The notes beneath the pieces are model-generated. The model had not been told where the DNA came from, ran no database searches, and saw nothing but the letters and a program-made list of their open reading frames with translations. Both the position numbers and the translations under genes were made by a program. Source: Streptomyces sp. SLBN-118 (lineage in GTDB: Bacteria > Actinomycetota > Actinomycetes > Streptomycetales > Streptomycetaceae). Taken from it: 64,000 nucleotides of DNA. The DNA is taken from contig NZ_VFNP01000001.1 in NCBI RefSeq assembly GCF_006715635.1, positions 1,116,001 to 1,180,000 on the forward strand. The letters are read 5' to 3'. This document shows, piece by piece, positions 1 to 8,359 of the stretch (its first letter is position 1; each line of letters opens with the position of its first letter).

Positions 1-193
1 CACCCTCGGGGACATCGATCACCGGAGCGCCGTTGCCGACCACGACGACCTCGATCGGGTCGCCGTCCTGCTTGGCGACCGAATCGAGGAGGGCACGCAG
101 GTCGTCGGGGCGGTTGCCCATCGTGATGACGACCGCCCCGAGCTTCATGGGCCTTGGGGATTCGGGGGTCGTCCCCCGGGAGAGCACAGTCAT
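1..193 (-). CDS. Family 2 glycosyltransferase, N-terminal part only
   Basis: The gene runs off the left edge, so only about 64 residues are visible. From the second Met (148) it reads MKLGAVVITMGNRPDDLRAL followed by a VVVVGNG strand. This is the first beta strand and nucleotide-binding start of a GT-A fold family 2 glycosyltransferase. The start at 193 is preferred because its ATG overlaps the TGA of the upstream phosphatidyltransferase gene as ATGA, which suggests translational coupling; the Met at 148 is the alternative. By context it would glycosylate a lipid- or alcohol-phosphate-linked precursor made by the four genes upstream. Donor and acceptor cannot be told from this fragment. Confidence 0.8.
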   Translation of the reverse strand, partial: MTVLSRGTTPESPRPMKLGAVVITMGNRPDDLRALLDSVAKQDGDPIEVVVVGNGAPVIDVPEG

Positions 194-969
194 TTCAGCC
201 TGCTCGAAGCGAGGATGGACACCAGGTGAAGCACCGTCTGGAGCATCGCGATGCCGGCCAGCACGGCGACGCCGAGGCGCGAGAAGAACAGGTCGCCCTG
301 GACAGCGTCCAGAACGGCGAGCACCAGGATGAGCAGGGACGCCTCGATGCCGAGGACGAGCCGGTGGAACTTCAGCGCCGCGGCGGCCCGGCGGGCCAGT
401 GCCATGCCGGACGAGCGCGGCTCGGCCGCCGCGTCCTTGACCGGCGGCAGCCCGCCCTGATGGCGGGCGACCCCGACCAGGTCGGTCTCGGCCTTGATCA
501 GGATCGCGCCGAGCGCGGCGAGGGTGCCGAGGAAGGCCCACCGCCAGTCGACCGGTCCGGGGCCCCACAGGTCGGCGGCGCGCAAGCCGAAGCCGACCAG
601 CACGGCGGCGTCGCACAGATACGCGCCGACGCGGTCCAGGTACACGCCGGAGAGCGAGAACTGCTTCTTCCAGCGGGCGACCTCGCCGTCGACGCAGTCG
701 AGCAGCAGGTAGAGCTGGACCGCCACGACGCCGAGGACGGCGCCCCAGATGCCCGGCACGAGCAGCGCGGGGGCCGCGAGGACGCCGCAGAGGGTCATCA
801 GGTAGGTCAGCTGGTTCGGCGTGACCTTGGTGGTGACCAGGCGCCGGGTTATGCGCAGGGAGATCTCGCGCATGTACAGGCGGCCGCCCCAGTGCTCGCC
901 GCTTCGCCGGTCCTTCACTCCCGCCGGGTGAACGACCGGACGGAGTTCAGCTACTGATGGTCTTGGCAT
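190..969 (-). CDS. CDP-alcohol phosphatidyltransferase family membrane protein, atypical motif
   Basis: This 259-residue protein has several hydrophobic helices and a CDP-alcohol phosphotransferase motif, DCVDGEVAR followed after eight residues by GVYLD. The family motif ends in an Asp four residues after the third conserved Asp (the usual catalytic base). Here that position is Ala (LDRVGA), while the paralogue at 2730-4562 has the full motif. The start (ATG, 969) gives MPRPSVAELR and overlaps the preceding gene by 23 bases. An open frame continues further upstream but there it only mirrors the dehydrogenase gene. The family joins an alcohol or inositol phosphate to a CDP-activated partner in the membrane. 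With the substitution its activity is uncertain. Confidence 0.85.
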   Translation of the reverse strand: MPRPSVAELRPVVHPAGVKDRRSGEHWGGRLYMREISLRITRRLVTTKVTPNQLTYLMTLCGVLAAPALLVPGIWGAVLGVVAVQLYLLLDCVDGEVARWKKQFSLSGVYLDRVGAYLCDAAVLVGFGLRAADLWGPGPVDWRWAFLGTLAALGAILIKAETDLVGVARHQGGLPPVKDAAAEPRSSGMALARRAAAALKFHRLVLGIEASLLILVLAVLDAVQGDLFFSRLGVAVLAGIAMLQTVLHLVSILASSRLK

Positions 970-2008
970 AGTCGGCGTACGCGTCCCTGATCTGGTCGGT
1001 GGTGAGGTCAAGGTGCTCGAGGATGGTGAAGCGGCCCGGACGGGTCTGTGGTGCGTACTGGACGGCCTTGACGAACTCGTCGGTGGAGAACCCGATTTCC
1101 TCGGGCAGCACCGGCAGGCCGTGCCTGCGGAGCACCTCGGCGAAGAGTCCGGACTGCTCGTGCGCACCGCGCAGGTGCATCGCGAAGGCGGCTCCGATGC
1201 CGACCTGCTCGCCGTGACTGGCGGCCCGCTTGGGGTAGAGCAGATCGAAGGCGTGGCTGATCTCGTGACAGGCGCCGGACGAGGGGCGAGTGTCGCCGCT
1301 GATCGACATCGCGATGCCGGAGAGCACGAGGGCCTCGGCGAGGACCGTGAGGAACTCGTCGTCGCCGACCCCTCCGGGGTGGCGCAGGACGGATTCGCCG
1401 GCGGTGCGGCCCATGGCGGCGGCGAGGCCGTCGACGGCCTCGCCCGTCTCGCGGTGGGACAGCTCCCAGTCCGCGATCGCCGAGATGTTGGAGATCGCCT
1501 CCCCGATGCCGGAGCGCACGAACCGGACCGGCGCCTCGCGGATGACGTCAAGGTCGATGACCATTGCGATCGGGGTTGGCACACCGTAGGAGCCGCGGCC
1601 GTTGTCGTTGTCCAGGGTGGACACCGGCGAGCACAGGCCGTCATGGGACAGGTTCGTCGCGACGGCGACCATGGGCAGGCCGACCCGCGCGGCGGCGTAC
1701 TTCGCCACGTCGATGACCTTGCCGCCGCCGAGGCCGACCACGGCGTCGTACCGCTTGCCCTTGATGTCGTCGGCGAGTCTGACGGCGGAGTCGATCGTTC
1801 CGCCGGCGACCTCGAACCAGGCGGCGCCCGGGAGCACCGGCGAGAGCTTGTGCCGCAGTGCCTGGCCGGAGCCGCCGCTGACGGCGATGGCCAGCTTGCC
1901 GGATGAGGAGATCCGCTGGTCGGCCAGGAGGCCGGCCAGATCGTCCAAGGCGCCGCGGCTGATGTCGACGACAACCGGGGACGGGATCAGTCGGGTCAGT
2001 ACAGGCAC
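947..2008 (-). CDS. Iron-containing alcohol dehydrogenase, glycerol-1-phosphate dehydrogenase-like
   Basis: This 353-residue protein has a glycine-rich NAD site (VVGLGGGKVIDVAK, about residues 90-103) and LSHDGLCSP, which resembles the SHDGIASP segment of sn-glycerol-1-phosphate dehydrogenases. Possible metal-ligand His residues lie in ACHEISHAF and ASHGEQVG. The family reduces dihydroxyacetone phosphate or related keto compounds with NAD(P)H. It overlaps the nucleotidyltransferase upstream (13 bases) and the phosphatidyltransferase downstream (23 bases). A likely job is supplying a polyol phosphate that is then cytidylylated. The exact substrate is inferred from context only. Confidence 0.85.
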   Translation of the reverse strand: MPVLTRLIPSPVVVDISRGALDDLAGLLADQRISSSGKLAIAVSGGSGQALRHKLSPVLPGAAWFEVAGGTIDSAVRLADDIKGKRYDAVVGLGGGKVIDVAKYAAARVGLPMVAVATNLSHDGLCSPVSTLDNDNGRGSYGVPTPIAMVIDLDVIREAPVRFVRSGIGEAISNISAIADWELSHRETGEAVDGLAAAMGRTAGESVLRHPGGVGDDEFLTVLAEALVLSGIAMSISGDTRPSSGACHEISHAFDLLYPKRAASHGEQVGIGAAFAMHLRGAHEQSGLFAEVLRRHGLPVLPEEIGFSTDEFVKAVQYAPQTRPGRFTILEHLDLTTDQIRDAYADYAKTISS

Positions 2009-2733
2009 GCGATCTCACGGCCCTTCGCGAGGTCGTCGTGGTTGTCGATCTCGACCCACTTGACGTCGCCGATGGGGGCCACGTCCACCGTGAAGCCGCG
2101 GTTCACGAGCTCCTGGTAGCCGTCCTCGTAGTAGAGGTCGGGGTCGCGCTCGAAGGTGGTCTTCAGCGCGTCGGCGAGTTCGTCGGCGGCCTCGGGCTCG
2201 ATGAGGGTGACGCCGATGTACTCGCCGGTGGCGGTGGCCGGGTCCATCAGCTTGGTGATGCGCCGTATACCACTGTCGCCGTCGGTGACGACCTTCATCT
2301 CCTCGTCGGCGAGGTGCTTCACCGTGTCGAGCGCGAGGATGATCTTCTGGCCGTTGCCGCGGGCGTCGAGCAGGGTGCGCTCGACGGAGACGGGGTGGAC
2401 GGTGTCGCCGTTGGCGAGGATCACGCCCTGCTTGAGGACGTCACGCGCGCACCACAGGGAGTAGGCGTTGTTCCACTCCTCCGCCTTGTCGTTGTCGACG
2501 AGGGTGAGCCGCAGCCCGTACTTCGCCTCCAGCGCGGCCTTGCGCTCGTAGACGGCCTCCTTGCGGTAGCCGACCACGATGGCCGCCTCGGTGAGACCGA
2601 TCTCGGCGAAGTTCCCGAGGGTGAGGTCGAGGACGGTGGTGTCACCGTCGACGGGCACGAGGGCCTTCGGAAGCGTGTCGGTGTAGGGGCGAAGACGCCG
2701 TCCGGCACCGGCTGCCAGTACGAGGCCGATCAT
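1996..2733 (-). CDS. Sugar/alcohol-phosphate nucleotidyltransferase
   Basis: The 245-residue protein opens with the nucleotidyltransferase signature MIGLVLAAGAGRRLRP and a PKALVPV loop at about residues 23-29. An NGDTVHP stretch near residue 110 carries a candidate metal-binding Asp, and WVEIDNHDDL near the C-terminus carries more acidic residues. It resembles LicC-type cytidylyltransferases that make CDP-choline or CDP-polyols. Its place between a polyol-phosphate dehydrogenase and two CDP-alcohol transferases supports a CDP-alcohol product. Its ATG (2733) overlaps the preceding stop as ATGA, so translation is probably coupled. Whether the base used is C, U or T is not visible. Confidence 0.85.
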   Translation of the reverse strand: MIGLVLAAGAGRRLRPYTDTLPKALVPVDGDTTVLDLTLGNFAEIGLTEAAIVVGYRKEAVYERKAALEAKYGLRLTLVDNDKAEEWNNAYSLWCARDVLKQGVILANGDTVHPVSVERTLLDARGNGQKIILALDTVKHLADEEMKVVTDGDSGIRRITKLMDPATATGEYIGVTLIEPEAADELADALKTTFERDPDLYYEDGYQELVNRGFTVDVAPIGDVKWVEIDNHDDLAKGREIACLY

Positions 2734-4562
2734 GCGGGTTCTCCTTCGTCATGTACGGCGGGTGCCCCGGAGGACACCCAGAAGCGGATGCTCTCCACGA
2801 GCACCACGAGTGCCACGGCCACAGCAAGGACCGTCAGCGCGATCGTGAAGTGTGCGTTCGTGACCAGGGCGGCCAGCACTGCGACTGCCAGGGTCCGCCC
2901 CTCGTGCCCGCCGACGACCCGCACCAGCCAGTGCGGGGGCGCACCCGTACCGCCGCGGATGCGGTACACCGTGTCGTAGTGATGGTAGGCGACGGCCGCC
3001 ACCAGGCCGAAGGCCGCGGGCAAGGCTCCGTTCACCTCGGCGCGAGCCGCGAGCGCCAGGACGGTGCCGTACTCGGCGGCCCGGAAGATTGGCGGGACCA
3101 GCCAGTCGAGTGCGCCCTTCAGGGGGCGGGCGACGGCGATGCCCGAGGTGATGACATACGCCACAGCGGCGACGGCCGGCCAGGGCGAGCCGTAGTCGGT
3201 CAGGGCGGCGGTCGCCACCACGGCAACGCCGCCCACCAGGGCGATCAGGAAGGGAGCGAGGGCGGGGAGGCGCGCGCGCTTGGTGAAGCCGCCCGCGACG
3301 GCCTCGGCGAGCGGGCCGGAGTCGGCCAGGTCGGCAAGCGCCCGGGCGGCCCGGTCGGTGCGGTGCGCCGTGCGGGTCAGCGAGCGCAGGACGCGGCCGG
3401 CGGTGGTGTAGCAGGCCGCGAAGGCGCAGCCGATGAGCAGTGCGTAGAACACGATCCGGGGCGTGGTCACCGCGGTCAGCACGGCGATCATCGCCCAGCG
3501 CTCACCGATGGGCAGGACGATCATCCTGCGCACCCAGACGGTCCAGCCGACGCTGTCGAGCTTGTCGGAGAGCGCGGCGGTGGGGCTCGTGTTGGACACG
3601 GCGTCGTGGTTGGCCTCGTTGAAGGAGAAGTCCACGACATGGCGGCAGGTCTGCAGCACCATCGCTCCGAGCGCAAGCGCCCATACGTCGTCGCCGCCGC
3701 GGGCCGCGCCGAGGGCGAGGCCCGCGTAGTACGCGTACTCCTTGGCCCGGTCGAACGTCGCGTCCAGCCAGGCGCCCAGCGTGGAGTACTGAAGCGAGTA
3801 GCGGGCCAGCTGGCCGTCGGTGCAGTCCAGGACGAAGGAGAACAGCAGCAGCAGGCCGGCCGCGATGTAGCCGCCGCGGGTCCCGGTGGCCGCCGCGGCG
3901 GCCGCGATCAGCGCGGTCAGCAGCGAGGCGGTGGTGACCTGGTTGGGGGTCAGTCCCCGGCGTGCGCACCAGCGCGCGAGATAGCGGGAGTACGGGCTGA
4001 TGCAGAAGGTGGTGAAGAAGCCGTCGCGGGCCTTCACTGCCGAGCGCAGCCGTACCTCCTCCTCGTCGACCGCCGTGACGGCCTGCCGTGCCTCGTTACG
4101 GATCTGGGGGTCACCGGGCACGGTCGCGACAAGCGATCCCAGCTCGGGCCTGTGCACGGCGGTGCCTTCGGCATCCAGCGCGTCGGCGAGTACGTCGGGC
4201 AGCACCACGGCCGCCACGGCCGACAGGGTGTCGCTGTCGTCGACGGCGCCGGAGGGGGTGCCGCTGCCCGCGGCCGGCAGGACCCTGGTCAGCGCGGCAC
4301 GCGCCCCGGGCTGAGCAGTCAGCGCGCCGGGCACCGCGGCCGCCGGGAAGCGGGGGTCCGTGAGCGCCAGCCGCAGGGAGTGAACGTGCCCGACGAAGCG
4401 GGGGTCGACGACGGCGACGCGGTCGGCGGCCGGGACGGCGGCGACCAGCGCTGCGGTCTCCTCGGCGCCGGAGGCGGTCCGTACGTCAAAACCCAGCGAC
4501 CGCAGATCGCCCTCGAGCGACGATCCGGGTACCGGCGGACCGGTGAGGATGGCGGTCGACAG
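2730..4562 (-). CDS. DUF5941-type CDP-alcohol phosphatidyltransferase, probable CTG start
   Basis: The protein is about 610 residues long. An N-terminal soluble domain (about 1-200) is followed by a membrane CDP-alcohol phosphotransferase domain with the complete motif DCTDGQLAR-x8-G-x3-D-x3-D, then more hydrophobic helices. GTG at 4334 is the first conventional start in frame. The frame continues upstream, however, with coding-like sequence (STAILTGPPVPGSSLEGDL) to a CTG at 4562. An in-frame TGA lies three codons before that CTG, and an AAGGAG ribosome site sits nine bases upstream of it. CTG is therefore the likely start; initiation at 4334 would lose about 76 residues. It heads the five-gene leftward operon. 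Confidence 0.85.
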   Translation of the reverse strand: MSTAILTGPPVPGSSLEGDLRSLGFDVRTASGAEETAALVAAVPAADRVAVVDPRFVGHVHSLRLALTDPRFPAAAVPGALTAQPGARAALTRVLPAAGSGTPSGAVDDSDTLSAVAAVVLPDVLADALDAEGTAVHRPELGSLVATVPGDPQIRNEARQAVTAVDEEEVRLRSAVKARDGFFTTFCISPYSRYLARWCARRGLTPNQVTTASLLTALIAAAAAATGTRGGYIAAGLLLLFSFVLDCTDGQLARYSLQYSTLGAWLDATFDRAKEYAYYAGLALGAARGGDDVWALALGAMVLQTCRHVVDFSFNEANHDAVSNTSPTAALSDKLDSVGWTVWVRRMIVLPIGERWAMIAVLTAVTTPRIVFYALLIGCAFAACYTTAGRVLRSLTRTAHRTDRAARALADLADSGPLAEAVAGGFTKRARLPALAPFLIALVGGVAVVATAALTDYGSPWPAVAAVAYVITSGIAVARPLKGALDWLVPPIFRAAEYGTVLALAARAEVNGALPAAFGLVAAVAYHHYDTVYRIRGGTGAPPHWLVRVVGGHEGRTLAVAVLAALVTNAHFTIALTVLAVAVALVVLVESIRFWVSSGAPAVHDEGEPA

Positions 4563-4803
4563 ACGAACTCACTCCTTGGAGCTGAGGGTGCGGATGCGCG
4601 GCGGCTCGGCCCGTATACGGGCGGCGGCTCGTCGGCAGAGGCTATCGGATGTGCGGAAGCGGGAGTTCATTGGCCGTTCACGGCCCGCTCGCCATGGACA
4701 TGGCTTGCCGGGTCCCCCGCCGAGATCATCATCGTCGATCGGAGGCCCGCTCAACAAACCGCGGGCCCGTCATGACGCGCAGGACACCCCTAAGGTGGCG
4801 GTC
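4563..4803. promoter_or_regulatory. Divergent intergenic region between envelope operon and epimerase gene
   Basis: These 241 bases separate the leftward operon from the rightward epimerase gene, so promoters for both units must lie here or further inside the genes. The strong AAGGAG site for the leftward gene is at its edge. No clear -10/-35 pair or operator palindrome was picked out by eye. Confidence 0.45.
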
Positions 4804-5787
4804 ATGACTTGGTTGATCACAGGTGGAGCGGGGTACATAGGAGCGCACGTCGCGCGGGCCATGACGGCAGCGGGTGAGCGGGTCGTCGTCCTCGACGACG
4901 TCTCGTCCGGCGTCGCCGAGCGGCTGCCACAGGAGATTCCGCTGGTGCGGGGGGCGGTCCTGGACCGGGAGCTGCTCGACCGCACGCTGGCACAGCACGC
5001 CGTCACCGGTGTGGTGCATCTCGCGGCGAAGAAGCAGGTCGGACAGTCCGTCGAGCAGCCGCTGCTCTACTACCGGGAGAATGTGCACGGCCTGACCGTG
5101 CTCCTCGACGCGGTCGTCGAGGCCGGTGTGAAGCGGTTCCTCTTCTCCTCGTCGGCCGCCGTGTACGGCGTGCCCGAGGTGGAGCTGATCCCCGAGTCCT
5201 CCCCCTGCGAGCCCATCAATCCGTACGGCGAGACAAAGCTCGCGGGCGAATGGCTGGTCCGGGCGACCGGCAAGGCGCACTCCATGTCCACGGCCTGTCT
5301 GCGCTACTTCAATGTGGCCGGATCTGCGCGGCCCGAGCTGGCGGACACCGGGGTGTTCAACATCATCCCGATGTTCTTCGACCGGATCACCCGCGGCGAG
5401 GCTCCCCGGATCTTCGGCGCCGACTACCCGACGCCGGACGGCACCTGCATTCGGGACTACATCCATGTCGCGGATCTCGCCGACGCCCACCTCGCCGTGG
5501 CCCGCAGGCTCGCGGAGCGACACGGAGCGGGAGATCTGACGGTCAACATCGGCCGCGGCACCGGGGTCTCGGTGCGTGAGCTCGCCGATCTGGTGGCCGA
5601 GGTCACGGGGTACGGCGAGGAGCCCGTGATCGAGCCGCGCCGCCCCGGCGACGCGGCCCGGGCCGTCGCCTCGGTCGACCTGATCACCCAGGAGCTCGGC
5701 TGGAAGGCCTCGCGCGGGGTTCGCGAGATGGTCGAGTCGGCCTGGGACGGCTGGTGCCTCCGGCACCCCGAGGCACGGGCCAACTGA
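4804..5787 (+). CDS. galE: UDP-glucose 4-epimerase-like SDR
   Basis: This 327-residue extended SDR has a GGAGYIGAH NAD-binding loop at the N-terminus, a SSSAAVYG segment carrying the catalytic Ser, and a PYGETK (YxxxK) active site near residue 140. It also has the RYFNVAG and GTCIRDYIHV segments typical of GalE. GalE interconverts UDP-glucose and UDP-galactose (or the N-acetyl forms) in the cytoplasm. The ATG at 4804 is the first Met of the MTWLITGGAGYIG start. It is divergent from the glycosyltransferase/CDP-alcohol operon and may supply UDP-galactose to it. The symbol reflects family only. Confidence 0.85.
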   Translation: MTWLITGGAGYIGAHVARAMTAAGERVVVLDDVSSGVAERLPQEIPLVRGAVLDRELLDRTLAQHAVTGVVHLAAKKQVGQSVEQPLLYYRENVHGLTVLLDAVVEAGVKRFLFSSSAAVYGVPEVELIPESSPCEPINPYGETKLAGEWLVRATGKAHSMSTACLRYFNVAGSARPELADTGVFNIIPMFFDRITRGEAPRIFGADYPTPDGTCIRDYIHVADLADAHLAVARRLAERHGAGDLTVNIGRGTGVSVRELADLVAEVTGYGEEPVIEPRRPGDAARAVASVDLITQELGWKASRGVREMVESAWDGWCLRHPEARAN

Positions 5788-5806
5788 TCTTGTGAGCGCC
5801 TGACCT

Positions 5807-5854
5807 GGCCCGGTTCTCGCACAGCTGCGGCCAGGTAGCGTGTAGCACTGAGTA
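5807..5854. repeat. 48-bp inverted repeat, left copy
   Basis: The reverse complement of this stretch matches 11058-11105 at about 42 of 48 positions. The shared core is TACTCAGTGCTACACGC. The two copies face each other and bracket the histidine kinase to apbE block. No transposase gene or target duplication was seen, so the nature of the repeat is unknown. Confidence 0.75.
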
Positions 5855-6018
5855 GCCTTCTGGCAACAGTTGCGTTCTTCTGACCTTCGCTCCGATTCCG
5901 CCTCGCCACGCTGCGGTGATCCAACTGGTTGGGTGAGGGAGCACGGGTGCGGGGGAGCCGGTAATGCGGGGCTGCGCACGGGCATGACCTGTCGGTGCGG
6001 TGGCCGGGCCGGACAGTG

Positions 6019-7440
6019 TCAGGCGGGGAGTGTCAGGCGGAATGTGGTGTGTCCGGGGCTGCTGATGACGGTGACGGTTCCGCCGTGGGCAGTGATGACG
6101 GCGTGGACGATGGCCAGGCCGAGGCCGGTGCTTCCGGTGGCGCGGGAGCGGGCGTGGTCGGCGCGGACGAAGCGGCCGAAGACTTCCGGTTGGAGTTCTT
6201 CGGGGATGCCCGGCCCGTTGTCGCTCACGCTGAGCAACACGTCGGCCTGGCCGACGGTGAGAGTGATGGTGACCTCGCTGCCCGGTGGGGTGTGGGTGCG
6301 CGCGTTGGCGAGGAGGTTGCCGATGGCCTGCTGGAGCCGGTGGGCGTCGCCGGTGACGGTGATGGGTTCTTCGGGGAGGTCGAGGAGCCAGCGGTGCTCC
6401 GGGCCGGCGGCGCGTGCGTCGTCCATGGCGTTCAGGATCAGCAGGGTCAGGTCGACCGGCTCGCGTTCGAGGGGGCGCCCGGCGTCCAGGCGGGCAAGGA
6501 GAAGCAGGTCGTCGACGAGGAGTGTCATGCGTTGCGATTCGCCGTCGATGCGCTCCAGGGCATGACGGACCTGGGCGGGGACGGGCTCGTGGTGGCGCAG
6601 GGCGAGTTCGGCGTGGCCGCGGATGTTGGCGACGGGGGTGCGCAGTTCGTGGCTGGCGTCTGCGGCGAAGTGCCGGAGCCGTTCCTCGCTGGCCTGGCGG
6701 CGGGTGAGGGCGTCCTCGACATGGCCGAGCATGTGGTTGAGGGCGCTGCCGACCTGGCCGACCTCGGTGCGGGGGTCGGTGTCGGGAAGGGGCCCCGGCA
6801 TGGCGATCTCGCCGCTGGCGAGCGGCAGTCCGGCCACCTCCGCCGCCCGGGCGGTGACCTGCTGGAGGGGGCGGAGGGAGATGCGTACCCACAGGGCCGC
6901 GGCGATGCCGGTGATCACCAGTGCGGCGGCGAACAGGGAGGCTTCGACGGCTTCGAGGCGGTGCACGGTCTCTTCCACCGGGTGCAGGGGAAGGCCGGTG
7001 ATCATGGTGTCCTGGTCTTCGCCGTGGACGGCTGTGACGCGATAGGGCCCCAAAGAGGAGAGGCGGATGCTGTGTCCGTGTCCGTCCACGGGAATCCGCG
7101 CCAGGACGCGGTGATCCGTGGGGGACAGGGACAAGGGGCGGTCTGTCGTGTCGTCGACGACGGCGGCCTGGATGGTCCCGTTCAGCAGGCGGGCCCCGAA
7201 GGTGGAGTCGGCCTGTCCCCGGGTGTCGGGACGGTTGTCCCCGTCGGGTTTCGCTTCGTGTTCCAGGCTCGCGGCAAACCGGCCGCCGGAGGCGGTGAGT
7301 TGCTCGTCCAAGCGGCCCATCAGGAATCCCCGCAGTGCGAGGGCGGTGGTGATCCCGACGGCGAGGCAGGCGAGTGCGAGCAGGGTGACGAGCCCGGCGG
7401 TGAGCTGTCCGCGCAGCGTACGGGGCGGCAGGCGCCTCAT
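6019..7440 (-). CDS. Sensor histidine kinase (HAMP, HisKA, HATPase)
   Basis: The protein is 473 residues long. A membrane helix at about 12-35 and a second at about 165-187 flank an extracytoplasmic sensor loop. They are followed by HAMP, a HisKA box with DASHELRTP (phosphorylated His near residue 260), and an HATPase with N, G1 (SDNGPGIP) and G2 (GSTGLGLAIV) boxes. The start (ATG 7440) overlaps the TGA of the response regulator gene as ATGA. Reading further upstream only mirrors that gene. It probably senses an envelope or redox signal and phosphorylates the regulator next to it. The divergent electron-transfer genes are its likely targets. Confidence 0.92.
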   Translation of the reverse strand: MRRLPPRTLRGQLTAGLVTLLALACLAVGITTALALRGFLMGRLDEQLTASGGRFAASLEHEAKPDGDNRPDTRGQADSTFGARLLNGTIQAAVVDDTTDRPLSLSPTDHRVLARIPVDGHGHSIRLSSLGPYRVTAVHGEDQDTMITGLPLHPVEETVHRLEAVEASLFAAALVITGIAAALWVRISLRPLQQVTARAAEVAGLPLASGEIAMPGPLPDTDPRTEVGQVGSALNHMLGHVEDALTRRQASEERLRHFAADASHELRTPVANIRGHAELALRHHEPVPAQVRHALERIDGESQRMTLLVDDLLLLARLDAGRPLEREPVDLTLLILNAMDDARAAGPEHRWLLDLPEEPITVTGDAHRLQQAIGNLLANARTHTPPGSEVTITLTVGQADVLLSVSDNGPGIPEELQPEVFGRFVRADHARSRATGSTGLGLAIVHAVITAHGGTVTVISSPGHTTFRLTLPA

Positions 7441-8189
7441 GAGGCGTCCGGCTTGAGGTCCGCCTTGAGTACGTAGCCGACGCCGCGCACCGTGTGGATC
7501 ATCGGGGTCCGTCCGGCATCGATCTTCTTGCGCAGGTAGCTGATGTAGAGCTCGACGATGTGCGCGCGCCCGCCGAAGTCGTACGCCCACACCCGGTCGA
7601 GGATCTGGTCCTTGGACAGCACCCTGCGCGGGTTGCGCATCAGGAACCGCAGGAGTTCGAATTCGGTGCGCGACAGGTCCACTGCAGATCCCGCGCGGCG
7701 GACTTCTCTTGCTTCCTCGTCCATGGTGAGGTCACCGACGGTGAGCCGGTTCGTATCCGGCTCGGCCTCGGCGGTCACACCGGCCCGCCGGAACAGTCCG
7801 CGCAGCCGGGCCAGGACCTCTTCGAGGCTGTAGGGCTTGGTGACGTAGTCGTCGCCGCCCGCGGTGATGCCGGCAATACGGTCCTCGACCGCATCGCGGG
7901 CGGTCAGGAACAGGACGCACACACGGGGCGCCTCGCGTCTGAGGGCGCGCAGGACCTGCAGGCCGTCGAAGTCGGGCAGCATCCAGTCCAGGACCACCGC
8001 GTCGGGTCGGAAGTCTCTCGCAGTGGCGAGTGCGCTCGCGCCGTCGGCGGCAGTGCGGACCTGCCAGCCCTCGCCGGCCATCACACCCGCCAGGACGTCG
8101 GTGACGTCGGGTTCGTCGTCGACGACGAGGATCCGTACGGGCTCTCCGTCGGGGCGGTGGAGCTGGGATGTCGTGCGCGGCTCGTCCAT
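7437..8189 (-). CDS. OmpR/PhoB-family response regulator
   Basis: The 250-residue protein has a receiver domain with the acidic pair VVDDEPD, the phosphoacceptor Asp in VLDWMLPDFDG (about residue 68), and the conserved Lys in VTKPYS. The C-terminal winged helix has SRTEFELLRFLMRNP, RRVLSKDQILDRVW and a VRGVGYVL wing. It is translated just ahead of the kinase gene (ATGA overlap). The 170-bp gap to the divergent reductase operon is the natural place for its operator, though no clear direct repeat was picked out. Confidence 0.93.
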   Translation of the reverse strand: MDEPRTTSQLHRPDGEPVRILVVDDEPDVTDVLAGVMAGEGWQVRTAADGASALATARDFRPDAVVLDWMLPDFDGLQVLRALRREAPRVCVLFLTARDAVEDRIAGITAGGDDYVTKPYSLEEVLARLRGLFRRAGVTAEAEPDTNRLTVGDLTMDEEAREVRRAGSAVDLSRTEFELLRFLMRNPRRVLSKDQILDRVWAYDFGGRAHIVELYISYLRKKIDAGRTPMIHTVRGVGYVLKADLKPDAS

Positions 8190-8359
8190 GGTTCCTCCAG
8201 CATCCCCCGGAGCACGCCGTCGCAGGACGAGCCGTGTCTTTGAGTTTCCTATGAATCGGCGCTGAGGGCGGTCGGCGGGAGGGTTTCAGAGGGTTCACAG
8301 AAGTTGGGCTGTGAGGCTGGCGGCCCCTCGCCCGAGCGAGCCCGACTGGGAGGTGCCGC

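Noticed and set aside
970..1974. Open frame extending the CDP-alcohol transferase to 594 residues
   Set aside because: The added part mirrors the dehydrogenase gene one frame over and is Arg/Ser/Pro-rich; high G+C keeps such frames open.
2751..4775. 674-codon plus-strand open frame
   Set aside because: It lies wholly antisense to the DUF5941-type gene and is Gly/Arg/Asp-rich without any domain.
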